Shown piece after piece: positions 24,585 through 33,444 of a stretch of DNA of 53,274 nucleotides. The notes beneath the pieces are model-generated. The model was given only the letters and a program-made list of their open reading frames with translations, was not told the DNA's origin and ran no database searches. The stretch comes from DAIDJM01 sp964250215 (lineage in GTDB: Bacteria > Pseudomonadota > Alphaproteobacteria > Acetobacterales > Acetobacteraceae). Position numbers and translations under genes: made by a program. The stretch covers positions 1-53,274 of the forward strand of contig CAXUEX010000002.1 in the NCBI GenBank assembly GCA_964250215.1, given 5' to 3'. The first letter of the stretch is position 1; each line of letters begins with the position of its first letter.

Positions 24585-27500
24585 CTATTCCTGCTTCGGG
24601 TTAGCTTCCCGGTGATGCGCCAGGCCAAAATCCGCAATCAGTGGATATAGGGTGGGCAGCACCAGCAGCGTCAGTAGCGTGGCGATGAGCAATCCACCGA
24701 TCACGACGGTGGCGAGTGGCCGTTGCACGGCGGCGCCGACGCTGGTAGAGACCGCCATCGGCAGGAAACCGATCGTGGCGACCAGCGCCGTGGTGAGCAC
24801 CGGGCGGAGGCGCCGCTCGGCCGCAAGCTGCGCCGCTTCCGCCGCGTTCTTGCCTTGGCGACGCTCGCTTTCGATAAAGCTGACGAGCACGACGCCATCC
24901 AGGATCGTGACGCCGAACACCGAGATGAAACCGATCAGCGCGGTGACGCTGAACGGCATGCCGCGCAGCAGGAGCGCGACGATCCCGCCGCTCGCCGCCA
25001 TCGGAACGTTAAGGAAAATCGCGGCCGCCGGGCGAAGGCTGCCGAAATTGACGTAGAGCAGCAGGAAGATCACCGCCAGCACGATGGGCACGACGAGTTC
25101 CAGCCGCTGAGCGGCGCTCTGCAAGTTCTGGAACCGCCCGTTCCATTCCAGCGTGTAACCCGCCGGCAGGTGCAGCGCGCGCCCGACCGCCTGCTGGGCC
25201 TGTCGCGCGAAGCCGGCCGAGTTGCTGCCGCTTGCGTCGACATCAATACTAATGCGGCGACGCAACTGGTCGCGCAGAACCTGCGCCGCGCCGTCTTTTA
25301 CCGCGATATCGGCAACCGCCGATAGCGGAATGGCAGCGCCGCCGGCAAGCCCCACGGGAATGTTGCGAACGACTTCGATATTGGCGCGGGAACCAGGCAT
25401 CAGTCGCACAATGATCGGCGTCTCGGAATTGTCGTCGCCATAAGCCTCACCGACCTGGTGGCCGCCGATGGCTTCGACGGCGGCGAGCACGTCGGTGGCG
25501 CGCAGGCCGAAGCGCGCCAGCTTTTCGCGGTCGACTGCCACGGTGAGATCGGGCAGGCCGAGCAATTGCTCGGCGCGCACGCTTTGCGCGTTCGGCAGCT
25601 TGCGTATCGCCTGCACAGCCTGGGTGGCGAGCGATTGCAATTTTTCCTGATCGGGGCCGAAAATGTCTAACGCCACGTCGGTGCGCACGCCTTGCAGCAG
25701 ATCGTCCATGCGCATCTGGATCGGCTGCGAAAACTCGAACTGCACGCCGGGGATTGCCGCCTTCAGCCGTGCTTCGATCGCGGCTTCGATGCCCTGCTGC
25801 GTGCCGGCCGTGCGCCACTGGCCTGGTGGTTTCAGGATCACGTAGCTGTCGGTGCTCTGCACGCCCATCGGATCGGTGGGCACTGCGGCGCTGCCGGTTT
25901 GCGAAACGACAGTTTGAACGTCGGGGAAACCGCGGATGATCTTCTCGATGGCGGTGACGACGCGGATCGATGCATCGAGATTGATGCTCGGCAACTTGTT
26001 GGAAGTGACGATAATGGCCCCCTCGGCGAGACGCGGAATGAACTGGGCGCCAAGCGTTGTGGCCGTCAGCAGGCTGCCGACGAAGGCGCCCGCGGCCAAG
26101 CTTAGCGTGATCCAGCGGTGCGCGATGGCGCGCCGCAGCAGCGGCGTGTAGAAGCGGCGCGTAATGCGGATCAGGAACGTATCGCCGGACTGCGGACGCG
26201 CACCGAGGCAGGAAGCCGCCAGCGCCGGAACGACGATCAGCGTTGTGAGCAGGGCGCCGACCAGCGCCAGCATGACAGTAAGCGCCATCGGCCGGAAGGT
26301 TTTGCCTTCGACGCTTTGCAGAGTAAGCACGGGAAGATAGACGGCGGTGATGATGATGATGGAAAACACCACCGGGCGCGTGACCTCGGCGGCGGCATCC
26401 GGCACCACCCGCCTGGGATCGCTTTCCTTGGGGTTTTCGCTTTGCCGGTGCAGCACGTTCTCGATCAGCACCACTGCGCCATCGACGATCAGGCCGAAAT
26501 CGATGGCGCCGAGACTCATCAAATTGGCCGAGATACCGAAGGCACGCATTCCGGCGAAGGCGATCATCATGGAGAGCGGGATCACCGACGCGACGATCAG
26601 CCCGGCGCGGAGATTTCCGAGCGCGAGAAGCAGCACGCCCACCACCAGCAGCGCGCCTTCCACCAAGTTGTGGGCGACAGTACGGATGGCGCGCTGGATC
26701 AGTTCGGAGCGATCATAAAACGTTTGGATCTGCACGCCCGGCGGCAAGCGCTGCTGTATCTCGGCAAGCCTGGCTTTCAACGCGGGCAGGACTTCGCTGG
26801 AATTCAGCCCGTACTGCATCTCGGCGACGCCGACGATCGTCTCGCCCGTACCATCGTGCGTCACCGCGCCGAGCCGGGCTTTCGGCGCCATCCGCACCTC
26901 GGCCACGTCGCCCACGGTAACCGGCGTGCCAGCCGGCGACGCGCGCAGCACGATGTTCGCGATATCCTGCCGGGTGCGAGCGAGCGCGAGTCCGCGCACG
27001 ATTTCCTGTTCATCGCCGCGCTCGATATAGGCGCCGCCGCGCGCGGCATTGTTCGCCTCAACCGCGGCATAGAGATCGGGGATCGAGAGCCCATGCTCGC
27101 GCAACCGGTCTGGCGAGGCCGTGATCTGGAAGGTTTCCAACTGGCCGCCGTAGATATCGACGTTGGCAATCCCGGGTGCCAGTCGCACGTACGGCACGAT
27201 CTGCCATTGCAACATCTGATATAGCTGCATCGGCGTGTACCCCGGGCCGCGCAGTTCGAATTCCAGGATTTCGCCAAGTCCGGTGGCGAACGGGCCTTCC
27301 TGCGGCTGTCCGACTCCCGGCGGCATCATCTGGCGCGCGAGCTGAAGACGCTCGAATACCTGGGCGCGGGCCGCCTGCACGTCTGCCGAATCGTCGAAGG
27401 TCACGTAAACGGCCGCAAGACCGAAACGCGACGTGGAGCGAACATCCTGCAAATGCGGCAGGCCGACCATCTGCGTTTCGATCGGTATAGTGACCAGCCG

Positions 27501-27683
27501 TTCGACCTCGAGCGGGCCGAGGTTCGCGGCTTCAGTGAGGATCAGCACCTGTTTCGGCGATATGTCAGGGACCGCATCGACGGCGAGATGCCGCAAGTTC
27601 AGCCAGCCGGCGGCGACAAGCGCGAGCGCCAGCACGAGCACAAGTCCGCGCCAGGCGATCAGTCCGCCATACAGCCTATGCAT
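24585..27683 (-). CDS. Heavy-metal efflux RND permease (CzcA/CusA family)
   Basis: The 1032-residue protein has the RND plan: twelve membrane segments and two large periplasmic loops. The fourth segment reads LGAIDFGLIVDGAVVLIEN, with D395, D401 and E408 forming the proton-relay triad that marks the heavy-metal (HME) subgroup rather than drug pumps. Other HME blocks are DAVPDISPKQV, RSTSRFGLAAVYVTF and the closing SVFGVTILDGV with SFIESERRQGKNA. It uses proton motive force to expel divalent or monovalent metals across both membranes with the two genes upstream. Start ATG at 27681-27683, six bases after the adaptor stop. The metal cannot be read from the sequence. Confidence 0.93.
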   Translation of the reverse strand: MHRLYGGLIAWRGLVLVLALALVAAGWLNLRHLAVDAVPDISPKQVLILTEAANLGPLEVERLVTIPIETQMVGLPHLQDVRSTSRFGLAAVYVTFDDSADVQAARAQVFERLQLARQMMPPGVGQPQEGPFATGLGEILEFELRGPGYTPMQLYQMLQWQIVPYVRLAPGIANVDIYGGQLETFQITASPDRLREHGLSIPDLYAAVEANNAARGGAYIERGDEQEIVRGLALARTRQDIANIVLRASPAGTPVTVGDVAEVRMAPKARLGAVTHDGTGETIVGVAEMQYGLNSSEVLPALKARLAEIQQRLPPGVQIQTFYDRSELIQRAIRTVAHNLVEGALLVVGVLLLALGNLRAGLIVASVIPLSMMIAFAGMRAFGISANLMSLGAIDFGLIVDGAVVLIENVLHRQSENPKESDPRRVVPDAAAEVTRPVVFSIIIITAVYLPVLTLQSVEGKTFRPMALTVMLALVGALLTTLIVVPALAASCLGARPQSGDTFLIRITRRFYTPLLRRAIAHRWITLSLAAGAFVGSLLTATTLGAQFIPRLAEGAIIVTSNKLPSINLDASIRVVTAIEKIIRGFPDVQTVVSQTGSAAVPTDPMGVQSTDSYVILKPPGQWRTAGTQQGIEAAIEARLKAAIPGVQFEFSQPIQMRMDDLLQGVRTDVALDIFGPDQEKLQSLATQAVQAIRKLPNAQSVRAEQLLGLPDLTVAVDREKLARFGLRATDVLAAVEAIGGHQVGEAYGDDNSETPIIVRLMPGSRANIEVVRNIPVGLAGGAAIPLSAVADIAVKDGAAQVLRDQLRRRISIDVDASGSNSAGFARQAQQAVGRALHLPAGYTLEWNGRFQNLQSAAQRLELVVPIVLAVIFLLLYVNFGSLRPAAAIFLNVPMAASGGIVALLLRGMPFSVTALIGFISVFGVTILDGVVLVSFIESERRQGKNAAEAAQLAAERRLRPVLTTALVATIGFLPMAVSTSVGAAVQRPLATVVIGGLLIATLLTLLVLPTLYPLIADFGLAHHREANPKQE

Positions 27684-27689
27684 CTGCGT

Positions 27690-28823
27690 TCAGCCGGAAC
27701 CGCCGAGCAGCGAATTTTCGAGCAAGGCTTTGAGCGTGAAGCTGCCCTCTGTCACCACCGCCTCGCCGCGTGCAAGACCGGACTTCACTTCCACCCAATC
27801 CGGCAACTGCACACCGAGCTGCAGATCGAGTCGGCGAAATCGGCTGCCGCCCAGCGGCGTGAAGGCAATACGGGCGTTGGCGAGCATCTGCACGGCGCTG
27901 GCCGGAATGGTAACGTTTCGTCGCTGACGGTTGCTGGAGATGGTGGCTTCCACGAACATGCCGCCGCGCAACGACACATCGTTGTTGGCGATCCGGATGC
28001 GCGCGGGCAGCGTGCGCGATTGCGGATCCACCGCGGCGCCGAGGGCCAGGATCTGCCCGCGCCAAATCCGGTCACCACCAAGGGCCAGCCGCAGCTCGGC
28101 CGGATCGCCGGGCACGACGAGCGGGATCTGCGATTCGGGCACCTGCGCCACCGCGATGACGGTGGAGATGTCGGCGATCGTGCAGATCTGTGTGTCACTT
28201 GTCAGCAGCTCGCCAGGCGCCGCGCCGAGGCTGACGACGATGCCGGCAATGGGGCTTGCAAGCAGGCCGATGCCCGGCTCTACCGACGGGTGCAGGCGGG
28301 CAACCTCCGCTTGCTCGGCAATCAGCGTGGCTTGCGCGGATGCGGTTTCTGCCTGCGCCTGGGCAAGCAGCGCGCGACGCCGTTCGAGTTCGGCGCGCGC
28401 GAGCGCACCATCTGCGACAAGGATTTCAGCGCGGTGCAGCGCAGCGCGGACAACGGTGACGCCGGTTTCGGCTTGCCGCAATGTCGCCAGTGCCGCTGCG
28501 CGGCGCGCTTGGGCATTCCGCAGCTCGGCGATATCGAGCTCGGCCAGGGTCTGTCCCGCCAGCACCGCGTCCCCGGGCTGCGCGAACAGCCGGCGCACTC
28601 TTGCCGCGGCCGGCGCGCGCAAGACCGCGACCCTGGCTGGATCGAACTCGATGGTCGCCGGAAGCTGCACCGGCTGCACGATCTGGCGATCTTCGGCTAT
28701 GGCGGTGCGCAGGCCGGCGCTGCGCTGCTGCTCCGGACTCATCGAAACGATCCCGTTCGACGATGCGGCGCGCGCGCCGCAGGCTGGCAGAACCAGCAGC
28801 AAGCAGAGCATGCGCGGGTTCAC
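27690..28823 (-). CDS. RND efflux periplasmic adaptor lipoprotein (CzcB/CusB family)
   Basis: The 377-residue protein starts MLCLLLVLPACGARA, in which LPAC is a lipobox, so it is a lipoprotein. It then has the barrel-sandwich half APAAARVRRLFAQPGDAVLA, an Ala/Glu/Arg-rich helical hairpin (about 130-200), the second lipoyl half LASPIAGIVVSLGAAPGELL and the beta-barrel and proximal domains (PARIRIANNDVSLRGGMFVE). It links the permease to the outer-membrane factor. GTG at 28821-28823 overlaps the previous stop (GTGA). No His-rich metal-binding extension is seen. Confidence 0.9.
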   Translation of the reverse strand: MNPRMLCLLLVLPACGARAASSNGIVSMSPEQQRSAGLRTAIAEDRQIVQPVQLPATIEFDPARVAVLRAPAAARVRRLFAQPGDAVLAGQTLAELDIAELRNAQARRAAALATLRQAETGVTVVRAALHRAEILVADGALARAELERRRALLAQAQAETASAQATLIAEQAEVARLHPSVEPGIGLLASPIAGIVVSLGAAPGELLTSDTQICTIADISTVIAVAQVPESQIPLVVPGDPAELRLALGGDRIWRGQILALGAAVDPQSRTLPARIRIANNDVSLRGGMFVEATISSNRQRRNVTIPASAVQMLANARIAFTPLGGSRFRRLDLQLGVQLPDWVEVKSGLARGEAVVTEGSFTLKALLENSLLGGSG

Positions 28824-30070
28824 GGCAGGGTGCCGCGGGCGAGCCGAAGCCCAATGCCAGCCGAAGCAAGCTCGGTCTGCGCCTTGCGCGCATCGAACTG
28901 CGCCTGCGCGGCGACATCGTTGGCGCGCACCAGCTCGATCAGCGGCGTTTCGCCAGCGAGCCAGGCATGTCTGATTTGCCGCTGCCGGTGCGAGAGTGCG
29001 GCGGCTTCCACCATGGCTTGCTGTGCGTTCAGCCTTGCCGCCGCAAGCCGCGTCTCGGCCTGTGTGACTTGCAGCAGAACGGCCCGGCGCGCCAGTTCGC
29101 GGCCCACCACGGCTTGTGTCACCTGCTCTTCGGCTGCCGCACGGCGCGGCGCGTTGCGCGCTTCGGTGGCAAAGGGCAGCCGGAAGGTGAGCGCGACCCT
29201 GGTATCCCAACGCGTTCCCGGCTGCTTGTCGTCGATCACCTGCACTCCGATTTCCGGATCGTCGCGGTTCTGGATGCGCACCAGGCGTTCGCTTTCCTCG
29301 GCCGCCGCGACGTGCCTGTCCTCGGCAACAAGTTTCGGATGCAGCGGCAGCACGGGATCGTTTCCGAACGCGACGGTTGTCGGTCCTGGCGGCGCGCTGG
29401 CGTCAGCGCCGAGATCCGGCACCGCGGAAGAACCGGTTGTTGCGGTGAGCGCGGCCCGCGCAGCTTGCAGTTTTGCTGCTGCATCGTTCAATTCAATTCG
29501 CGCATTCGCCGCTTCGGCGGCCGCGGCCAGGTAATCGCTCTCGGAAGCTTCGCCAGTGCGGAAACGCTCGGCGGCGGCGTTCGCCAGCGCCTGCGCCGTG
29601 GCAAGCCGGTCGGCCGCGACGTGGCTTGCGTCATCGGCCAGCACCGCCCCCGTTGCGAGGTCAAGGACTTCCTCGGCCAGCGCCAGGTGCGCGGCGGTTT
29701 CGTCGGCCGAGCTGGCGACCTCCTGGGCCAGGGCCGCACGCTGCGTGGCTGTGCCCTCGCCTGGCAGCCAGACGGGCGTGGAGAGTTCTACCTGCGCGGT
29801 GACGTAGCCGACATTGCTGCCGACGACGTGGTCGTTGGCGTAGTTTCCGGACAGGGCGGGGGCATTCGGGAAGAGGGCGCTGCCGGCCCGGAAGTTGGCA
29901 TCCGCCGAATGTCGCCGGGCCTCGAACAGCTGGCGCTGCGGCAAGCGGGACCAGGCGGCAGCCACTGTTTCGGAAAACGAGGGCCCAGCCTGCGCAGGCA
30001 GGGTAGCGGCTATCGTGAAAGCCATGGCAACGGCAATACTGACGCCGCGGTGCGGGCCGAACCGTATCAC
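28820..30070 (-). CDS. Outer-membrane efflux protein (TolC/CzcC family)
   Basis: The 416-residue protein has a signal peptide (SIAVAMAFTIAATLPAQA) and two repeats of long Ala/Glu-rich helices typical of outer membrane efflux factors (ALAEEVLDLATGAVLADDAS; RFRTGEASESDYLAAAAEAA; later WLAGETPLIELVRANDVAAQ, a frequent TolC-family block). It forms the outer-membrane channel of the RND pump and is the first gene of the operon. The GTG at 30068-30070 has a strong AGGAGG site eight bases upstream. No regulator (for example cusRS or a MerR gene) lies next to the operon. Confidence 0.9.
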   Translation of the reverse strand: MIRFGPHRGVSIAVAMAFTIAATLPAQAGPSFSETVAAAWSRLPQRQLFEARRHSADANFRAGSALFPNAPALSGNYANDHVVGSNVGYVTAQVELSTPVWLPGEGTATQRAALAQEVASSADETAAHLALAEEVLDLATGAVLADDASHVAADRLATAQALANAAAERFRTGEASESDYLAAAAEAANARIELNDAAAKLQAARAALTATTGSSAVPDLGADASAPPGPTTVAFGNDPVLPLHPKLVAEDRHVAAAEESERLVRIQNRDDPEIGVQVIDDKQPGTRWDTRVALTFRLPFATEARNAPRRAAAEEQVTQAVVGRELARRAVLLQVTQAETRLAAARLNAQQAMVEAAALSHRQRQIRHAWLAGETPLIELVRANDVAAQAQFDARKAQTELASAGIGLRLARGTLP

Positions 30071-30146
30071 CCCCGGTGCCTCCTGCTTGCCTAGGCAGGG
30101 GGGAACGAGATTTGCAGGCCGCAGTTCCCGGCCGGGCGCGTGGCGG

Positions 30147-31007
30147 CTAAGGCCGCTTCGCCTTCACGCCCTGTTTGGCGAGCTGCGCGGGCACGCCATC
30201 CTGGCCCACCAGATGGCCCGCGCCGATGGCGATGAAGAACGTGCCGCGGCCACGCGCCATCTCGGCGATGCGTTCGGCAAAGCGGGCATTCCGCTGCACG
30301 AAGATAGCGTTGTATTCGGCCGCGTCCTGTTTTTGTAACTGATCCACCTGCGTGCGCAGCCCGGCTTCGTTGCCGGCAAGCCAAGCGGTTTCCATTTGCG
30401 AGAATTCGGAGGAAAGGCCGCCGGAGGCTTCGTCGATCGCCTGTTCCAGGCGCACGATCTGGCTGTGCTCGGAACCGCCGGAAAGATAGCCGATCTGCTG
30501 CTCGGCGGTTTCGAAATAGGCGACGGCTTTGCCCTGCGCCTGCGCCGCATGCACCAGCGTGGCTTCCGGGCCGAGCTGGGGCGCCGGGCCGGTGCCATGC
30601 GCGGCATTCTGCATCATGGCGCAGATGCTGGGCATCATCTGCGCCATCCAAGGCTGCAGATGCGATACCGCAATATCCGGCATGCCGCATTGCCGCAGCT
30701 CCAGCCGCAGCTTCGTGGCATATTGCGCGGGAAGGCGCGAAAACAGGTCGGTGCTGGAAACGGCTTGGCCGAGGATGGCCATCATCTTCGCGGGGTCGCC
30801 GGTGCCGATATCGGCTTCCTCCCACAGCACTTCGCTGCGATCGAAAGCTTGGCGGATTGCGGGGGTGAACCATTGCGCGGAGCGTGGCAGCATGTGCATG
30901 GTGCCGAAGAGATACACGGTAGCGTGCGGGCCGTGCACGACCCACATCGCGGGGTCGGCTTTGGCGGCGGTGCCAAGCATTAACAGCGCGGCTAGCAGGC
31001 GTCTCAT
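30147..31007 (-). CDS. TraB/GumN family protein, exported
   Basis: The 286-residue protein has a short signal peptide (RRLLAALLMLGTAAKA) and the two TraB motifs: VYLFGTMHMLP (GTMH at residues 35-38) near the start and FFIAIGAGHLVGQDGVPAQL near the end, with Glu-rich EVLWEEADIG in between. These Gx2H-type motifs are proposed to bind metal in a peptidase-like fold; bacterial roles are unknown. It stands alone, 76 bases before the efflux operon in the same orientation, so co-transcription with the pump is possible. A hairpin repeat lies just upstream of its ATG. Confidence 0.85.
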   Translation of the reverse strand: MRRLLAALLMLGTAAKADPAMWVVHGPHATVYLFGTMHMLPRSAQWFTPAIRQAFDRSEVLWEEADIGTGDPAKMMAILGQAVSSTDLFSRLPAQYATKLRLELRQCGMPDIAVSHLQPWMAQMMPSICAMMQNAAHGTGPAPQLGPEATLVHAAQAQGKAVAYFETAEQQIGYLSGGSEHSQIVRLEQAIDEASGGLSSEFSQMETAWLAGNEAGLRTQVDQLQKQDAAEYNAIFVQRNARFAERIAEMARGRGTFFIAIGAGHLVGQDGVPAQLAKQGVKAKRP

Positions 31008-31034
31008 GGATCTGGCTCCCAGTGCAGAAAGGTT

Positions 31035-31075
31035 GTTCTTTCTTGAACGAAAGAACCAAGGATCTTTTTTCTTTT
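31035..31075 (+). repeat. Dispersed hairpin repeat, copy 2
   Basis: GTTCTTTC and GAAAGAAC (31035-31042 and 31049-31056) flank TTGAAC, followed by CAAGGATCTTTTTTCTTTTA, matching the copies at 15874-15911 and 39541-39578. The element lies between the recG stop and the TraB-family start and partly overlaps the recG stop codon. On transcripts from the minus strand its stem is preceded, not followed, by the A/T tract, so it is not a normal terminator of recG. Confidence 0.75.
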
Positions 31076-33140
31076 AGGCTGCCGAGAACGATCGCAGCGC
31101 TTCGCCGCGCTGGAAGAGCCTTAGCAGCAACCGCAACGCTTCGCCGCGTGGGGAGCTTAGCCCTGGATCGCGTTCCAGCAACAGCGCCGCGTCTCGGGAG
31201 GCCATATGCAGCAGGCCCTCGTGCTCCACCGGGTCGGCCACGCGCCAGCCAGGAGCGCCGGATTGGCGCTTGCCGAGCAGGTCGCCACCGCCGCGGATAC
31301 GAAAATCCTCGTCGGCGATGGCGAAACCGTCCTCTGTGTCGCGCAGCAGCACCAGGCGGCGGCGAGCAGTGTCGTTCAAACCGTCGTCGTGCAGCAGCAG
31401 GCAATAGCTTTGCGCCGCGCCGCGGCCGATGCGGCCGCGCAACTGATGCAACTGCGCGAGGCCGAAGCGCTCCGCATGTTCCACCACCATCACGCTTGCC
31501 GCCGGCACATCCACGCCAACCTCGATGACGGTGGTGGCGACCAGCAGGCAGAGTTCGCCGCGCGCGAAGGCCGCAAGCGCGGCGGCGCGAATTTCCGGAT
31601 CCTGCCGGCCATGCGCCAGACCGACTCGGCTACCGAAACGCTGCCGCAGCTCGCGATATCGCGCCTTGGCCGCGGCAACATCGAGCATCTCGCTTTCTTC
31701 CACGAGTGGGCAGATCCAATAGATGCGGTCGCCTCGATCGGTTGCGCGTTCAACCGCGCGCAACACATCCGGCAACGCGGCGAGCGAGTGCAGCGTGGTG
31801 CGGATGGGGGTGCGGCCGGCGGGCTTTTCGGCAATGCGGCTGACCGCCATTTCACCCCATTGCGTGAGCAGAAGGGTGCGCGGAATGGGTGTGGCGGTCA
31901 TGATCAGCACATCGGTGCGCTCGCCCTTGGCGCCGAACGAAAGCCGCTGATCGACACCGAAACGATGCTGCTCGTCGATCACCGCCAGCCCGAGATCATG
32001 GTATTCGACGCCTTCCTGAAACAGCGCGTGCGTGCCGACCACAATCGGGATACGGCCGGCGGCGAGGCCGAGCAGCGTGTTGCGGCGCGGGGCGCCTTTT
32101 ACCGCGCCCGTGAGGCAGGCGACGGGAACCGGCAGCATCTGCGTGAGCGTGCGATGGTGCTGCCGCGCCAGCAGCTCGGTGGGCGCCATCAGCGCGGCCT
32201 GGGTGCCGGCCTCCACGGCGCGCAGCATGGCCATGGCGGCCACAAGCGTTTTGCCCGCACCGACATCGCCCTGTAGCAGACGCAACATGCGGCGTGGCGC
32301 GGCGAGATCGGCATCGATTTCGGCGAGCGCAGCGGCCTGCGAGGACGTGAGCGGATGGCCAAAGCGGGTGAGCGCCTGGTGGCGCAAGCGGCTGTCGCCG
32401 GCGAGCGAGCGGCCGGGGCGGCGGCGTTCGCGCTTGCGCAACCAGGCGATGGCGAGCTGGTGCGCGAGCAGCTCGTCATAGGCCAAGCGCGCGCGGGGCT
32501 GCGGACCGGGCGGCGAAGCGGGCGCGTGCAAGGCGCGGAGAGCTTCGGCGAAGCCCGGCCAGGTTTCACGGCGCAGCAACGCGGGATCGTGCCATTCGGG
32601 CAGGGCCGGGATGGCGGCCAGGGCCCGGATCAGCGCCCCGCGCAGATGCGAGGGATAGAGGCCGGCGGTGAGCGGCCACATCGGCTCGATGGCGGGTAGC
32701 GCTTCGGGGCGCTCGGCGGGCACGATGTGGTCGGGATGCGGCATGGTGAGCCGGTCAGCAAAGGTTTCCAGCTTGCCGGAGACCAGCAGCTTGCTGCCGG
32801 CGGCGAGCGCCTGGGCGCGGGCGGGCTTAAAAAACACGAGTTCGGCGAAGCCGGTGGCGTCGCGCACGATCACGCGCCAAGGCTGGCGCGGATTGGCCGG
32901 TTGTTCGTGGCGCACCACCTCCACTTCCAGCGTAGCCGTGGTACCGGGGAGTGCGGCGCGGATGGTGGGGCGCTGCCGCCGGTCAGTGAAGCTTTCCGGC
33001 AGGTGGAACAGCAGATCGAGCACGCGCGTGCCGCCGGTGAGCCGGGCGAGCTTCTCGGCCAGGCTGGGGCCGATGCCGCGCAGCGATGTTACCGGCGCCA
33101 GCAGCGGCGCGAGCGGATCCGGCGGGGTGGCATCGGGCAC
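31074..33140 (-). CDS. recG: ATP-dependent DNA helicase RecG
   Basis: RecG reverses stalled replication forks and migrates Holliday junctions. The protein has the wedge OB-fold domain (PGTTATLEVEVVRHEQPANP, VIVRDATGFAELVFFKPARA), Walker A GDVGAGKTLVAAMAM near residue 290, DEQH within VIDEQHRFGVDQRLSF near residue 385, ATPIPRTLLLTQWGEM, and the C-terminal helicase and TRG parts (MVVEHAERFGLAQLHQLRGR). The GTG at 33138-33140 gives 688 residues, close to the 693 of E. coli. An ATG at 33165-33167 adds nine residues but would overlap the sdhE start head to head, so I preferred the GTG. Confidence 0.95.
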   Translation of the reverse strand: MPDATPPDPLAPLLAPVTSLRGIGPSLAEKLARLTGGTRVLDLLFHLPESFTDRRQRPTIRAALPGTTATLEVEVVRHEQPANPRQPWRVIVRDATGFAELVFFKPARAQALAAGSKLLVSGKLETFADRLTMPHPDHIVPAERPEALPAIEPMWPLTAGLYPSHLRGALIRALAAIPALPEWHDPALLRRETWPGFAEALRALHAPASPPGPQPRARLAYDELLAHQLAIAWLRKRERRRPGRSLAGDSRLRHQALTRFGHPLTSSQAAALAEIDADLAAPRRMLRLLQGDVGAGKTLVAAMAMLRAVEAGTQAALMAPTELLARQHHRTLTQMLPVPVACLTGAVKGAPRRNTLLGLAAGRIPIVVGTHALFQEGVEYHDLGLAVIDEQHRFGVDQRLSFGAKGERTDVLIMTATPIPRTLLLTQWGEMAVSRIAEKPAGRTPIRTTLHSLAALPDVLRAVERATDRGDRIYWICPLVEESEMLDVAAAKARYRELRQRFGSRVGLAHGRQDPEIRAAALAAFARGELCLLVATTVIEVGVDVPAASVMVVEHAERFGLAQLHQLRGRIGRGAAQSYCLLLHDDGLNDTARRRLVLLRDTEDGFAIADEDFRIRGGGDLLGKRQSGAPGWRVADPVEHEGLLHMASRDAALLLERDPGLSSPRGEALRLLLRLFQRGEALRSFSAA

Positions 33141-33165
33141 GCTTGACCTATATGTCAGCCGCACC

Positions 33166-33444
33166 ATGGAAGATACCTCAGCGGCCGCGGCGAGCGCGCG
33201 CCGCCGTTTGTTGTTCCGCGCGACGCATCGCGGCACGAAGGAAGCCGACCTGCTGCTGGGCGGCTACGTGCGTGCGCGGCTGGATTTTCTTACGCAGGCG
33301 GAAGTGACGGAACTCGAACGCGTGGTGGCGCTTCCCGATCCGTTCTTGGAGGCGGTACTGATGGGCCGGGCGGAGATCGGCAAGGACGATGAACTGAAGG
33401 GGGTTTTGGCAGCCATGCGACGCGCCGTATCGGAGGCAGGATGA
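33166..33444 (+). CDS. sdhE: FAD assembly factor SdhE
   Basis: The 92-residue protein carries the RGxxE motif (RGTKE at residues 22-26, in FRATHRGTKEADLLLGGY), the surface used to promote covalent FAD attachment to succinate dehydrogenase flavoprotein. The following helices (LDFLTQAEVTELERVVALPD, LMGRAEIGKDDELKGVLAAM) fit the family. It overlaps mfd by four bases (ATGA), and its start lies 25 bases from the recG start on the other strand. The recG-sdhE-mfd order is typical of alphaproteobacteria. Confidence 0.93.
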   Translation: MEDTSAAAASARRRLLFRATHRGTKEADLLLGGYVRARLDFLTQAEVTELERVVALPDPFLEAVLMGRAEIGKDDELKGVLAAMRRAVSEAG

